IMG/VR virus record: IMGVR_UViG_3300005294_000078
Span: 1 to 20,447 of that record
Strand: one strand, 5' to 3'
From: a virus
DNA length: 20,447 bases
Both the position numbers and the translations under genes were made by a program. How positions within the stretch are numbered: the first letter of the stretch is position 1; each line of letters opens with the position of its first letter. The notes beneath the pieces are model-generated. The model was not told where the DNA came from. It made no database searches and saw only the letters and a list, made by a program, of their open reading frames with translations. This document shows, in pieces, positions 1 to 9,873 of this stretch.

Positions 1-1949
1 TAGAAACCCGCCCCCGCCTGTATACTCTGCGCGGCCTGGGCGTCGCCCGTCGGACCAATCCTGAACGTGGCGACGCTGGCTTCGACGAACTCCCATGTCC
101 TATTGGCCGGATCGCGCGCCAGATAATAACCGTTGTTGTCATTGACGATGAACTTGCCCGTCGAGTTGTTCATGGCCTGACAGGTCAGGTTACGGCCCAC
201 GACCACGTCGGTGTCCGCGAAAATCGTCGGTGCGTGGACACCCGCGCCGAACGTGACTTTCTCCAGCAGCACCTCGGACCCAGGATAGCGCGTCACCGTG
301 ATCCACGGCCTGACCAGGACTCCGTTGTCGCTGATCGCCCGCCCGATCAGTTCATGGTTCACGATGGAAAAATCATAGGCCCGGCTGTCCACCGCGCCAG
401 CCGTGTTGTTCAGGAAGAACCGGGGCGTGGCGTAACTGATATTCAAACCCCCGGATAACGTCCCACCCGTCAAAGGCAGATAGCTGCCGGTTATGGCCAT
501 GGCCTGTTTGACGAAAGCCGTGGTCGCGAGTTGTGTCGTGTCCGTATTAGCCGGTGCCGTGGGCGCGGCGGGGGTGCCCGTGAACGTGGGGCTGGCCACG
601 AGCGCGCCGCCCACGTCGGTGACGTCCTGGGTCGTCAGCGTGACCGCGCCAGAGCGGCCATTGAAGGTGCTTACTCCGGTAGTGGACGCGACGACGGCCG
701 ACGTAACGAACTCCGTGGTGGCGAGTTGTGTCGTCTGCGTGCCGGGCGCCGCCGTGGGGCCCGCCGGAACTCCCGTGAACGTCGGATTGGCCAGCGGCGC
801 GCCACCCACGTCGATGACGTCCTGAGTCGTCAGCGTGACCGCGCCCACGCGGGTGTTGAACGACACCACGCCCTTGGTGGAGACCGTGTTCACGGCGTCG
901 GTGACGAACGCCGTGGTGGCGATGGATGTGTCGTTGTCTCCCGGCGCGGGCGTGGGAGCGGTTGGGTTGCCCGAGAACGTAGGCGAGGAGAGGAGGGCGC
1001 CGCCCACGGATGAGATATCAGCGGAGAGAAACGTGACCGCGCCAGAGCGGCCATTGAAGGTGCTTACCCCCGTGGTGGACGCGACGATGGCGGACGTGAC
1101 GAACGCCGTGGTGGCGAGTTGCGTCGTCTGCGTGCCGGGTGCCGCCGTGGGCGCGGCGGGGGTACCCGTGAACGTGGGGCTGGCCACGGGCGCACCGCCC
1201 GCGTCGGTGACGTCCTTGGTGACCAGCGTGATCGCGCCCACGCGGGTATTGAACATCGTTACGCCAGCGTTGGCGGCTTTGCTGTCCACGTACCATTTGG
1301 CGACGGCTTCGAACTGACCCACTGGCGTGGCCTGGGACAGGGTGAGCAAGCTGCTGCCCATGTGCACCGGGCCGGTGAACGTGCCGCCCGAGATTGGCAT
1401 GAACGATCCGCCGGGCGCCGCCCCGGCCACCACGCCATCCACGTAAGCCTTGGTCGCCGCCTCGGTCGGGTAAAGCGGGTCATGGAAGAGATAGAGTTCC
1501 CCCTCCATCATGCCGCCCAGGATGTTCAGATACCGGTCACCCGGCTGCTGCCCCGCGCCAGGAGGAAGTGGCGGCAACGGCATGGGTTGTTCCGGCGGCA
1601 CGCCCGTGACCTGGACACCGACCTCGAACGTGATGCGGCGGTTCGTCGAACCGTCCAATATGAATTGCAGCGTATAGGCCACGCCGGACGTGCCGAACTC
1701 GACGAAGATGATCAGCTGCCTGTGCGTCGCGTCCAGCAACACCTCGCGCAGTATCAGCGGCGTGGGGTCGTACGGCGGCGGACTGTCGGGCGGCGGATAG
1801 GGGGCTTCCGACCAGCCCGACATGCCCTGGATGACCTCGGACGAAACGATCTGGGTAATGATCTCGTTCACGTCCAGCCACCACGCCATGTCCACGACGA
1901 TGCGCGTGATGTCCGGCGGTTCTTTATATACCCGCGCTTGCAGTGTCAT
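1..1949 (-). CDS. Tail fibre protein with tandem repeats, 3' end beyond window
   Basis: The reading frame is open for 649 codons from an ATG at 1949 to the left edge, so the C-terminus is missing. The start overlaps the stop of the upstream gene (ATGA) and follows an AGGAGA ribosome site at 1955-1960. Residues 1-115 look like a virion-attachment domain. A Pro-rich linker at about 117-131 follows, then a DP..PTEAATKAYVD module (157-171) and a GGTFTGPVHM module typical of phage fibres. Residues about 231-487 hold four repeats of 65-66 residues built around FNGRSGAVTL / FNTRVGAVTL, followed by GSYLPLTGGTLSGGLNI. The last visible part carries a W-E-F-V type module also found in the large fibre of this cluster. 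It probably sits on the virion surface and binds the host. The repeated modules make a fibre role likely; receptor and C-terminal function cannot be seen. Confidence 0.85.
   Translation of the reverse strand, partial: MTLQARVYKEPPDITRIVVDMAWWLDVNEIITQIVSSEVIQGMSGWSEAPYPPPDSPPPYDPTPLILREVLLDATHRQLIIFVEFGTSGVAYTLQFILDGSTNRRITFEVGVQVTGVPPEQPMPLPPLPPGAGQQPGDRYLNILGGMMEGELYLFHDPLYPTEAATKAYVDGVVAGAAPGGSFMPISGGTFTGPVHMGSSLLTLSQATPVGQFEAVAKWYVDSKAANAGVTMFNTRVGAITLVTKDVTDAGGAPVASPTFTGTPAAPTAAPGTQTTQLATTAFVTSAIVASTTGVSTFNGRSGAVTFLSADISSVGGALLSSPTFSGNPTAPTPAPGDNDTSIATTAFVTDAVNTVSTKGVVSFNTRVGAVTLTTQDVIDVGGAPLANPTFTGVPAGPTAAPGTQTTQLATTEFVTSAVVASTTGVSTFNGRSGAVTLTTQDVTDVGGALVASPTFTGTPAAPTAPANTDTTQLATTAFVKQAMAITGSYLPLTGGTLSGGLNISYATPRFFLNNTAGAVDSRAYDFSIVNHELIGRAISDNGVLVRPWITVTRYPGSEVLLEKVTFGAGVHAPTIFADTDVVVGRNLTCQAMNNSTGKFIVNDNNGYYLARDPANRTWEFVEASVATFRIGPTGDAQAAQSIQAGAGF
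489..1262 (-). repeat. Four coding repeats in ABAB order (131-codon period)
   Basis: The conserved Phe of the FN motif falls at residues 233, 298, 364 and 429, giving spacings of 65, 66 and 65. Copies 1 and 3 read FNTRVGA and copies 2 and 4 read FNGRSGA. The DNA around 641-700 and 1034-1096 is nearly identical at an offset of 393 bp. This is best explained by duplication of a two-repeat block. Each unit ends in an AP(G/A)..T/D TTQLATT(A/E)FV motif. Confidence 0.85.
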
Positions 1950-2620
1950 TGTTTTCTCCTGCCGTGCGCGAAATAAGGATACGTCCTGCGGGGCGATTGC
2001 TGATGAGAGTGTAACCGCTCGGCGATGTCTCGCGCGCGCCCCATGCCCTGGCGGTACCGCTGACCGTGATATTGCGCCAGTTGCGGCGCGGACCAGGGCT
2101 TGGCGGGCATGGCGTAGAGCCGCGCCAGGGTCCCGTCCAGCATGGTTTCGAACCAGGTGGTGAACAATTCCGGGATCGCGCCCAGCTTGACCACGTCGAA
2201 CCGGAGAGGACGCAACGCCACCAGGGCCCAGCCCGAACGGCCCGCCAAGGGCGGCAGGAAATCCACCAGTTGCGCTGGCGGGTTGATCTCCCAATGGGTC
2301 AATCCGTGCGTGTACAAAACCCACACCACGCTCATGTCGGCGTTGAACGGATTGAAATCCACCGTGCTGACGCCCGGCCCCATCTCCCAATGAATTTTAC
2401 TACGGAAGTAAGTGCTCCGAATGCAGAACTCCTGGACCGTGTTCCACAACTCCATCTCGATGACCGGAAGGGTGATCGCCGGAAGCATGGTCTGGATGTT
2501 GTCGTAGAGCCGCTCCACGTCGCCGCCGGTCGGCGCGGGCATGCCGAACACGCCCTCTATCGGGCTGAACCCGATGACGAATTGTCCAATGGCGGAACTG
2601 TAGGTGAGCGACCCCGACAT
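1946..2620 (-). CDS. Probable virion structural or neck/adaptor protein, 224 aa
   Basis: The protein has an N-terminal helical part with LPVIEMELWNTVQEFC around residues 50-66, a hydrophobic, Trp-rich middle, and a C-terminal part with MPAKPWSAPQLAQYH and a basic tail rich in Arg and His. The pairing of an aromatic helix near an FC.RST motif with a later KPWS..LA..Y segment is seen in uncharacterised phage structural proteins. From memory I place it there, with a neck or tail adaptor role as an inference. The start at 2620 has only a weak ribosome site; the stop overlaps the ATG of the following fibre gene. No signal peptide or membrane segment is evident. Its position beside fibre genes fits a tail or neck component. 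Confidence 0.7.
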   Translation of the reverse strand: MSGSLTYSSAIGQFVIGFSPIEGVFGMPAPTGGDVERLYDNIQTMLPAITLPVIEMELWNTVQEFCIRSTYFRSKIHWEMGPGVSTVDFNPFNADMSVVWVLYTHGLTHWEINPPAQLVDFLPPLAGRSGWALVALRPLRFDVVKLGAIPELFTTWFETMLDGTLARLYAMPAKPWSAPQLAQYHGQRYRQGMGRARDIAERLHSHQQSPRRTYPYFAHGRRKQ

Positions 2621-2632
2621 AAGCGTGCCCCG

Positions 2633-3007
2633 TCAGGTTGCGGGAGTATACGGGAAAGGAGGCACCGGATCGGGCACGAACGGTATTTCGTTCGGACCCG
2701 GAGGCCCCCCGGCTATGTCCCACGCGAGCCCGCACACGGAGCAGGCCCCGCGCGGCAACGACTGCACGTACAGAACCGGTCGCGCCACGCCGTCACCGGA
2801 ATTCACGGCCGAGGGGATCGGAGTCTGCACGGCCTGCCTCGTCACGGTGATACGGCAATCCTGCGCCGTGTTCGGGCAGGCGGGCGCGCGCAGCCACTCG
2901 GAAGATCCCGCCACCGCCGTCATCGGAGTCGGCCCCAGCAAGGGGACCGCGTCGGGATCGTTTACTACCGGATTAAAATGGAACTCCGGGATGGGCATAT
3001 CCGTCAT
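2633..3007 (-). CDS. Unknown phage protein with two Cys pairs, 124 aa
   Basis: I do not recognise this protein. It is Pro-rich at both ends (ending PVPPFPYTPAT), and the middle holds two cysteine pairs: ACPNTAQDC (C-x6-C) and CSVC (C-x2-C), with about 44 residues between them. The four cysteines could bind a metal ion, but the spacing matches no zinc finger that I know. The start overlaps the stop of the upstream 75-aa gene (ATGA), and the 224-aa gene starts 12 bases after its stop. It lies among fibre and neck genes, so a virion accessory role is possible. The tight coupling makes it a real gene. Confidence 0.75.
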   Translation of the reverse strand: MTDMPIPEFHFNPVVNDPDAVPLLGPTPMTAVAGSSEWLRAPACPNTAQDCRITVTRQAVQTPIPSAVNSGDGVARPVLYVQSLPRGACSVCGLAWDIAGGPPGPNEIPFVPDPVPPFPYTPAT

Positions 3008-3231
3008 GACTGCGTTTCTTTCATCTGTCGCAGCGTGGACATGCCGTTGCCCTGGCCGGTCTGCGCGTTCACCGCGTCCTGTAACTGACGATGAATGTCG
3101 ATGATGGCCGGGTTGATCTCGCGCCAGGGCTGCTGGCCCAGCACTTCCAGGACCTGGTTCCAGCGCGAGATGGGCATCGTCACCATGGCCATCAGGGTCG
3201 TGATGTCTTGTTGCGGCTGTGTTCCACTCAT
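3004..3231 (-). CDS. Small helical phage protein, 75 aa, unknown function
   Basis: This is a short, mostly helical and amphipathic protein (for example ISRWNQVLEVLGQQPW) with a polar, Gln-rich C-terminus. It has no Cys, signal peptide or membrane segment. A GGGAG ribosome site stands upstream of the ATG at 3231, and the stop overlaps the next start (ATGA). I do not recognise the family. It sits directly after the giant fibre and the 117-aa gene. Small helical proteins in this place in other phages can be fibre-assembly helpers or minor virion parts, but nothing in the sequence decides that. Confidence 0.75.
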   Translation of the reverse strand: MSGTQPQQDITTLMAMVTMPISRWNQVLEVLGQQPWREINPAIIDIHRQLQDAVNAQTGQGNGMSTLRQMKETQS

Positions 3232-3247
3232 GATTTTACTCCCGTAA

Positions 3248-3601
3248 TTACATTGACGACGAGCCGTTATCCAACTGATTGATAGCGGCCTCGGCGGCGG
3301 TCCAGAACGTGGTCCAATGACCGGCCAGGGTGTTCATCGCGAACTCGTAGTCGGTACCGTTTTTGCCCGGCGTGACGCCGTCGGGAACGATGCCGAAATT
3401 GTTCTGCACGAACATGTTACCCGGCGTCGTCATGTTACCCGCCTCGTACTGGGTGCCGGGAGTACCGACGTAACCAGCCGAAGCCGTGGCCAGGGCATCC
3501 TGCAGCCGCGCCATGGTGGTGTTCAGGCCGAGCAGCCTGCCCACGGTCTGGTTGGTCATGCTCCCGAAAGTCGTATTGGTCGGAATGATAAGAGCGGCCA
3601 T
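3248..3601 (-). CDS. Small phage protein following the giant fibre, 117 aa
   Basis: The start overlaps the stop of the giant fibre (TGATG), with GAGGA upstream inside the fibre's last codons, so translation is coupled. The N-terminal half is Thr/Asn-rich with a helical segment (RLQDALATASAGYVG). The middle is rich in Gly, Asn and Pro, and a Trp-containing helix (HWTTFWTAAEAAINQL) lies near the C-terminus. I recognise no family. Its position just after a fibre would suit a tip or assembly protein, but it does not resemble the known fibre-assembly families that I can recall. The product is probably cytoplasmic or virion-associated; no export signal is visible. Confidence 0.75.
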   Translation of the reverse strand: MAALIIPTNTTFGSMTNQTVGRLLGLNTTMARLQDALATASAGYVGTPGTQYEAGNMTTPGNMFVQNNFGIVPDGVTPGKNGTDYEFAMNTLAGHWTTFWTAAEAAINQLDNGSSSM

Positions 3602-6600
3602 CAGTGTATCCTCTGTTCAAGTGTTTCGAGACGCGCCGTCAGTTGTCGCACGGAACCGATCAGGGCCGCGATGAGCGCCTGATCGTTGAGTTGCCAGTAG
3701 CCCTCGCCTCGTGGGCCATTCAACCCGGGATACGCGCCGATGGAGAACGCCTCGCCCACTTCCTGGGCGATCAGCCCGACGGGGATGACGGCGTTCTCGT
3801 CCACCTGTCGCGTCCCGTCGGACGCGTCCCTGGGCTCCGGCTTCACGCGCAGGCGATACTGTTTCAGCGGTATCGCGTTGATCGCCGCCAGACAGTCGAA
3901 CGTCGAGGGGGCGATATCCTGTTTAAGCCGCCGGTCGCTCCAGGACCCCACCGCGTAGTCGGTCAGGTAGTTGCCATCGACCCAGCCGCGCACGGTGACG
4001 GCGCCGTCATGGTAAAACGAGAAGCAGTTCACCCCGCCCAGGTTCTTATAATATATGCCCCCCGTCGCGACGGACGCCGTTCCGGGTATGGACAATTGTC
4101 CGCCGGGGGTCAGCGTCAGGATGCCGACGGTGTTGTCGATGATCATCCAAACGCCGTCGGATGACTGACGGCCCATCCAGTAGTTGGGGTTGTTGGCGAC
4201 ATACACGCGACCGCTGATGGTCATGATATCGGCGCAGGTGAAGTAGCCGTTCACGGTAAGCGCGCCCGTGCAGGTATCCCCCGCTTTGTAAAGATAGCGC
4301 CCGTCAGCGGCGGGAGCGGTATAATAATTACCCTGGACCCAGGCCCGCGAGGCTATTGTTCCTTGGAACGAACTATCAATGAAGTAGTTCAGAGCCCCGT
4401 TCACTCCGTCCCAGCCAAAGCCGATGACGTTGGCGGACAGGCTACGGTAGATGATGCCGCTGGTAACGCTCGCGACACCACTCATGTAGACGGTCGGCGC
4501 GACCAGGGCCAGTTGAGTCATCCCCGCGTCGACCGCGAACTCCACGGTCGACGCGGTGGCGTTGCCGATATAGCCGTGTCGCGTACCGTCGGGCGTGTGA
4601 AACCCGAGGTGGCCGCTGTTGGTGGCGCTACCCAGGTCCAGCCTGGAATAACCCACGCCCGTCCCGACCTGGAGCGCGCCGGTCATGGTGTCGCCGGTCT
4701 TCTTGACGTAATCGCCACCGGTTATCGCGACGAACTTCGCGTCCACGTATTGCTTTGTCGTCGCTTCCATGGCGGCTGACGGATCGCGGCCCAGCACGGC
4801 GGTCTTGCCACCACCGAAGTTCAGACCGTTGTCGTTCATGCTGGCGACGAGGGTGCCATTTGGATAGAAGTTCGTTCCGCCGCCGCTGACGACGTTGAGC
4901 GTGCCCCCCGTGATACTGAACCCGTAGGAACCGCCATACATGTCGATGCCCTGCGACAGATCGGTCGCGGACGACTGCACGTGGTTGTTCATGTAGATAC
5001 CGTTGAACGTCGCTCTACCGCCATGCGTGGACGTGCCGAGGATCGTCGCGTTGCCGCCGCCATCAACCCCAAAGATTTGGGTATTGTTATCGACGAACCG
5101 CCAGACGCCGGTCGTGCCGTTGCGTTCGAAATAATAAGCCGGGTTGTGGGCGATGATTAACTGGCTGTCAGTGGACAATGACTGACCGCGCACCCGACCG
5201 GTAGACGTGACAGGCGTGTCGAACGTCGTCTGACCCAACTGGAAACGCACAGCGCGGGCCTGTCCGCTATCGAGGTTCGCATCGTTTCCGGTGTTGGTCA
5301 GCCAGATGTCAACGTGTTCGTATCCCCACGCGTTGGACGCGAACCCGGATCGGATCGAGGCCACGTAGCGCGGACCACCGTCGCCCACCGCCGCCGCGAA
5401 AGTTCCGTTGAACCGTATGATGCTCTTGACCAGATCGCCGCCACCAAGGGGACTAAGCCAAAGCTGCGCGCTCGTATCGGTTGGGTTATAGTTGATCTTT
5501 ACTGGGGTGCTGAACGAAGCCAGTGCCGCCGCCAGCCTTAGACGCTCGACCGGTGGCGTCGTGCTGTCGGTGAGCGCTGGCATCCCGTTGAACAGCAGCA
5601 CGCCACCGGAGTTGGTGATGGCGATGCCGTTGGTGTTTGAACTGTCAAAGATGCCGATGGAGTTGTTCTGGGGGCCAGTAACGACCAACTGCGCGCCATA
5701 GTTATGCGCCCCCCACGGATTGGTGTAGGCGTTGATCGTGAGCCGCCCGGTCATCGTGTCGCCGCCGACGTTTACCCACCGCGTGTCGCCCACCGTCGCC
5801 GTGACGAAGTTGCTGTTGACCCAGCGCGTATTCGCCACCGCGTCGTCGTTGCTGTCCGACGCCGCTGTCGGCGTCGTCACGTTCAGCGCGTAAACGCCGC
5901 CGCCATCGGTCCAGACCGCCTGATTACCATGCGCCTGGATGGTGATCGTGCCACCGCTCGCCCCCGCGAGGGTTATCGGCTGGTTGGTGATGTTCATCGC
6001 CGCCCATATCTTCGTGGGGACCGTGGCGACGGGCATGGTCAGGGTCACCGGACCAGTCGGTGAGCCATACATATACAACCCATGAGCGGTTATTTCGCCG
6101 ACGCCCACCGCGCGGCTGGTGTTGGCGTCCAAAAGAGCGGTCTGAAACTGGGTCGGATGGACGTGGTCGCCCTGGGCGTAATACCAAACGTTACTACCCG
6201 CGCTGCCCGCGCCGTCCATCGGCGGCGGGCTGGGGTAGACGACGGGGAGCGCGCTCGCCAGGGCCAGGGCGCCCTGGTCGCTACCATCCACGAACGCGTG
6301 GATCGTGTTACTGGCCCAGGAGAACCCTATCTTGCTTCCCCCGCCCGCCACGCCATAACCGATACCAACCCCGGCGATCCCCACGTCCCCCCAGGGAGCC
6401 ACATACAGGACCTGTTTCCAGGTCCCGGCCCCGGTCATTTGCAGCCACTGGAACCCACCATACCCGGAGTATCCGTTGATGAACGCGACCTCGCCCTGGC
6501 CCTGGTTCACGTTCCACGCGAGGTATCCGCCGCTGATCTGCGGCGGCACGGCGCTCAGGTTGTCATGGAAAGAGAAACGATTAACGGCGGTGGCCCCGTT

Positions 6601-9600
6601 GACGTTCAGTCGCGCGAAGAGGCTGACATCGTTACGAAAGTTGATGCCGTTCACGGCGTATGTCTCGACGGTGTGCGCCGCGCCGTCGATACGAATACCC
6701 AACGTGGAGTTGCTCCACGGCGCGAGGGTCAGAGCACCCGAGTCCGGCACTCCCTGGTAAGCCAGAAAATGCACGTCGCCCGTCTGAAGAAGACTGTTGT
6801 AGGCGCCCTGACCCTGGTTGGGGATGATCGCGAGCGACGTTGGCCCGGCGTTGACCCATATCATGGGCGTGAAGTAGGTCGTTCCGGTGACAGAACCGCC
6901 CGCCAACGGCAAATATGGCCCGCCCAGAGGCGCGCGGTTGTCCACATACTGCTTGGTGGCGGCTTCCATCGGCGCCCCGGGGTCCCGGCCAAGCGTGACG
7001 GACTGACTGTTCATGACCACGACCGGCGCGGTCAGCCCGATCTGCGAGCCACCCAACCAAAGCGGCTGGTAGCTTGTTACTCCGGTGTTATCGACCCCCT
7101 CGATCATGAAATAGTCAGGGCCGGAGTTCATCCGAACGCCTTTGGTGGAGCCCCGGAGCATCAACTGAGACACGCCGTCCGGCATCGAGATATTCAGCTG
7201 GCCGGTCATGTTGTCGCCAGTCACGTTGACCCAGCGCGTGTCACCTCCGCTGATGCTGATCGTGTTGTTATCGACGTATTGCTTCGTGGCGACCTCAAGC
7301 GCCACCTGAGGATCACGCGCCACCTGCATCGTTTCGCCCAGAGAAACGTGCCACGTATCCCGCGCGACCGTCAGCGCCGTTCCGCGAAACGAACCGTCAT
7401 TATTGTAGCTGTAGAGCGCGAGGCCGACGCCCCCCGCGTCCGTTCCGGCACCCGCCACCGGCCAGCCGTCCATGCCGAACAGCCAACGGTTCGTGCTGTT
7501 GGACAGGAAGCTTATCGCGCCACCTGCACCGGACAGGCCGTTTATGGTCAGATAGATGATGCTGCCGCCCGTTCCGACCGTGAGACCCTGGTTGACACCC
7601 AGCGAGCCAGTAATCGTGTCGCCAGTGATGTTCACCCAGCGAGCATCGCCCTGTGTGTTGGTTGAGTAGTTGTTATCGAGGTATTGCTTGTTGACCGCGT
7701 GCATCGGCTGCGATGGATCGCGCGCCAGGATGATATCCTTGCCGGTGCCCATGCTCAGTCCAGGCGGGCCAATCGATGCCGCGATGGCGGTCCCAACCAC
7801 GAACGCATGGTATGAATGCGTCGCCTCGGTCACGACGTAACTCAACAGCGCGTTGACGCCGTCGAACCACACGTTGAAGCCGAACGTGTTGTTCGCGCCC
7901 CCGTCATAGAGCGTCAGATGCCGCGTGGTGCTCAACGCCGATGGCGCGAGCGAGGCTCCAAGACCGAGACCTCCGGTCATGACATCGCCGGTCACGTTGA
8001 CCCAGCGTGCGTCGCCCTGCGCGTTGGTCGAGTAGTTGTTCGTCAGGTATTGTAACGGAACAGCCTGCAATCCGGTGGTCGGATCGCCCATCAGATACAA
8101 GGGCGTGTAAGTTTCGATGTTGCCCGTGCCGCGCCGGATCACGAACGGCGTCGGAGAAAGCCAGTTACCGTTATCGTCGAAACGGTTCATGATGTAATCG
8201 GTGCCGACGTTGCCGCCGGGCTCCCCACCGCCCGTGCCGAACTCAATCGCCCAGCGCGGCAGGCCGTATCGCTGGCTCTCGAAATAACCAGCGGCACTCG
8301 TCGCGGTGGTGGTATTCCACTTGACCGCTGGCCAATCACCACCTGTTCCTATGACCCTGATCGTCGCGTCGGTCGCGCTTGAAATGTAGAGGGCACCGGT
8401 CATCGTATCACCGGTTTTCTTTACCCACCGCGTGTCGCCTTGCGTGTTACTACTGTAATTATTTTGCAGGTATCGGAGCGGAACGGCATGGGCCCCGTTG
8501 GTCGGATCGCGGTCGAGCCAGAGGTCAACCCCCGTGCCCATCACCGCGCCGGTTCCATTGAACGACATGGTCTTCATGCCGCCAGAGACGAGGTTCAACC
8601 ATCCCGACGTGATGCTGAAACCACCCCATCCGTCAAAGAGAGAGAGGTGCCTCGTCAAATCGGTCGGGTTGTTTATTCCGGTATCGCCGTCAACCGTGCG
8701 CGACCCGAAGCTCAAGCCTCCCGTCATCTGGTCGCCAGCGGTGGCCACGCTGCGCTGCCACACGCCTGTTTGCAGCCGCCCGAACGTTCCGGCTCCGACT
8801 GGTTCGGCTATGAAACCATCAGTGCCGTCCTCGCCCGGCACGCCTTGTGGACCCTGTATGCCCTGCGGCCCCTGCGCGCCGGTCGCGCCGACAGGACCCT
8901 GCGCCCCCGTGGCCCCGGTTGGCCCCACGGGCCCCGGCACCGTGCTATCGGCACCCGTGGCGCCCGTCGCGCCTATCGGCCCCTGGACGCCCTGTGGACC
9001 CTGCGCGCCGGTCGCGCCGTCCACACCCGCCGGTCCGGTGGCACCCGTGGAACCCGTCGCGCCCACGGGTCCCTGAGTGCCCGTGTCGCCTTTGACGCCC
9101 TGCGGTCCGGTCGGGCCTGGGATACCTTGTTCACCCTGCGGCCCTTGTATGGGCCCGGCGTTTATCCAGACACCCGTCTCGGTGTCCCAGATCCACATAT
9201 CGCCGGTATCCTGGACGATATACGCGTCGCCGTCCGAATTGCCCGTGGGCGGAAGCGAGCCGACATCGGGCACCTGGCCCTTGACGTTGATGCCCGTACC
9301 GGCGGCGCCGGTCTCGCCCTGAATACCTTGTGGTCCCTGCGGCCCAACGGGACCCTCCGCGCCGGGCGTGCCTGGCACGCCCTGAGGCCCGGTCGCGCCG
9401 TCCACACCAGCCGTGCCGGGAACGCCCTGGATACCCTGGGGGCCGGTGGCGCCCGTGTTGCCCGTGTCGCCCTTGGCGCCCGCCGGACCGGCCGGACCTT
9501 GAACACCCTGCGAACCCGTGGCGCCATCCGCGCCATCGTCACCCGGAACACCTTGCGGCCCTTGCGGCCCGGCGGGGCCGGGAACTGTACTGGCGGGCCC

Positions 9601-9873
9601 CTGAGGCCCCGTCGGACCGGTAGGACCCACCGGCCCCTGAGGCCCCGTACCGCCCGACGGTCCCATGTCGCCCGTGCTGACGTCGATCTGGACCGGTTCG
9701 GGAGTGAAAATGTCGATATCCACCGACCAGACCGGCGGCGTCATGACAACGTCCACCAGGATCGGATCGGCGTCATCGGTCTGGATATCCACCGACATAT
9801 TCACAATCGGATAGACGTCCACCTGGGTGGGCGTCGGCTCCGTGGATACGTCGATGGACACGATGTCGTTCAC
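3601..9873 (-). CDS. Giant collagen-like tail fibre with S74 chaperone, 2090 aa
   Basis: The fibre likely binds the host surface as a trimer. Residues 1-70 form a beta-type N-terminal region with repeated V-D-I-x-V motifs. Residues 71-193 and 241-353 are two collagen-like G-x-y blocks, separated by a 47-residue module ([20 protein letters not shown]). From about 370 onward come nine GDTMTG-type modules, several preceded by DP...AxxKQYVDNNY and GDxRWV, plus a GDHVHPT motif near residue 1236. The last 112 residues are an intramolecular chaperone of the endosialidase type (peptidase S74): SDRRLKQDI supplies Ser1979 and Lys1984, the self-cleavage dyad, and a short helix ends the protein. I chose GTG at 9873 because it forms a GTGA overlap with the preceding gene. 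The longer frame upstream reads as Arg-rich antisense-like sequence inside that gene. Fibre function is firm; the ligand is unknown. Confidence 0.92.
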   Translation of the reverse strand: MNDIVSIDVSTEPTPTQVDVYPIVNMSVDIQTDDADPILVDVVMTPPVWSVDIDIFTPEPVQIDVSTGDMGPSGGTGPQGPVGPTGPTGPQGPASTVPGPAGPQGPQGVPGDDGADGATGSQGVQGPAGPAGAKGDTGNTGATGPQGIQGVPGTAGVDGATGPQGVPGTPGAEGPVGPQGPQGIQGETGAAGTGINVKGQVPDVGSLPPTGNSDGDAYIVQDTGDMWIWDTETGVWINAGPIQGPQGEQGIPGPTGPQGVKGDTGTQGPVGATGSTGATGPAGVDGATGAQGPQGVQGPIGATGATGADSTVPGPVGPTGATGAQGPVGATGAQGPQGIQGPQGVPGEDGTDGFIAEPVGAGTFGRLQTGVWQRSVATAGDQMTGGLSFGSRTVDGDTGINNPTDLTRHLSLFDGWGGFSITSGWLNLVSGGMKTMSFNGTGAVMGTGVDLWLDRDPTNGAHAVPLRYLQNNYSSNTQGDTRWVKKTGDTMTGALYISSATDATIRVIGTGGDWPAVKWNTTTATSAAGYFESQRYGLPRWAIEFGTGGGEPGGNVGTDYIMNRFDDNGNWLSPTPFVIRRGTGNIETYTPLYLMGDPTTGLQAVPLQYLTNNYSTNAQGDARWVNVTGDVMTGGLGLGASLAPSALSTTRHLTLYDGGANNTFGFNVWFDGVNALLSYVVTEATHSYHAFVVGTAIAASIGPPGLSMGTGKDIILARDPSQPMHAVNKQYLDNNYSTNTQGDARWVNITGDTITGSLGVNQGLTVGTGGSIIYLTINGLSGAGGAISFLSNSTNRWLFGMDGWPVAGAGTDAGGVGLALYSYNNDGSFRGTALTVARDTWHVSLGETMQVARDPQVALEVATKQYVDNNTISISGGDTRWVNVTGDNMTGQLNISMPDGVSQLMLRGSTKGVRMNSGPDYFMIEGVDNTGVTSYQPLWLGGSQIGLTAPVVVMNSQSVTLGRDPGAPMEAATKQYVDNRAPLGGPYLPLAGGSVTGTTYFTPMIWVNAGPTSLAIIPNQGQGAYNSLLQTGDVHFLAYQGVPDSGALTLAPWSNSTLGIRIDGAAHTVETYAVNGINFRNDVSLFARLNVNGATAVNRFSFHDNLSAVPPQISGGYLAWNVNQGQGEVAFINGYSGYGGFQWLQMTGAGTWKQVLYVAPWGDVGIAGVGIGYGVAGGGSKIGFSWASNTIHAFVDGSDQGALALASALPVVYPSPPPMDGAGSAGSNVWYYAQGDHVHPTQFQTALLDANTSRAVGVGEITAHGLYMYGSPTGPVTLTMPVATVPTKIWAAMNITNQPITLAGASGGTITIQAHGNQAVWTDGGGVYALNVTTPTAASDSNDDAVANTRWVNSNFVTATVGDTRWVNVGGDTMTGRLTINAYTNPWGAHNYGAQLVVTGPQNNSIGIFDSSNTNGIAITNSGGVLLFNGMPALTDSTTPPVERLRLAAALASFSTPVKINYNPTDTSAQLWLSPLGGGDLVKSIIRFNGTFAAAVGDGGPRYVASIRSGFASNAWGYEHVDIWLTNTGNDANLDSGQARAVRFQLGQTTFDTPVTSTGRVRGQSLSTDSQLIIAHNPAYYFERNGTTGVWRFVDNNTQIFGVDGGGNATILGTSTHGGRATFNGIYMNNHVQSSATDLSQGIDMYGGSYGFSITGGTLNVVSGGGTNFYPNGTLVASMNDNGLNFGGGKTAVLGRDPSAAMEATTKQYVDAKFVAITGGDYVKKTGDTMTGALQVGTGVGYSRLDLGSATNSGHLGFHTPDGTRHGYIGNATASTVEFAVDAGMTQLALVAPTVYMSGVASVTSGIIYRSLSANVIGFGWDGVNGALNYFIDSSFQGTIASRAWVQGNYYTAPAADGRYLYKAGDTCTGALTVNGYFTCADIMTISGRVYVANNPNYWMGRQSSDGVWMIIDNTVGILTLTPGGQLSIPGTASVATGGIYYKNLGGVNCFSFYHDGAVTVRGWVDGNYLTDYAVGSWSDRRLKQDIAPSTFDCLAAINAIPLKQYRLRVKPEPRDASDGTRQVDENAVIPVGLIAQEVGEAFSIGAYPGLNGPRGEGYWQLNDQALIAALIGSVRQLTARLETLEQRIH
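3604..3939 (-). other. S74 intramolecular chaperone domain of the giant fibre
   Basis: This segment encodes the 112 C-terminal residues starting at the predicted self-cleavage serine. SDRRLKQDI carries the Ser and the Lys five residues later, as in phage endosialidase C-terminal chaperones. Downstream [15 protein letters not shown] and [21 protein letters not shown] match the usual core and terminal helix. It is known for the family that the domain guides trimer folding and is then released by cleavage before the serine. Confidence 0.85.
8815..9153 (-). repeat. Second collagen-like G-x-y block (residues 241-353)
   Basis: The coded sequence is a nearly unbroken run of Gly-x-y triplets with many GPQG, GATG and GPTG units. 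Pro is common in the second position, and Gln, Thr and Ala in the third. Such runs form triple helices in phage fibres. The DNA is consequently a degenerate 9-bp-periodic, very GC-rich repeat and gives long spurious open frames on the other strand. Confidence 0.9.
9295..9663 (-). repeat. First collagen-like G-x-y block (residues 71-193)
   Basis: This is a Gly-x-y block beginning [16 protein letters not shown] and ending [10 protein letters not shown] short break (ASTV) lies near residue 95; the equivalent DSTV break recurs in the second block near 310, so the two blocks probably share an ancestor. Confidence 0.9.

Noticed and set aside
6082-7665. A 527-codon open frame on the plus strand opposite the giant fibre
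   Set aside because: It is the antisense of a GC-rich coding gene, with Arg/His/Val-rich composition and no domain pattern. The minus-strand frame has clear fibre motifs throughout.
8815-9663. A CRISPR-like repeat array in the GC-rich 8.8-9.7 kb stretch
   Set aside because: The repeats are degenerate 9-bp codon triplets encoding collagen-like G-x-y. There are no constant-length repeats with unique spacers.
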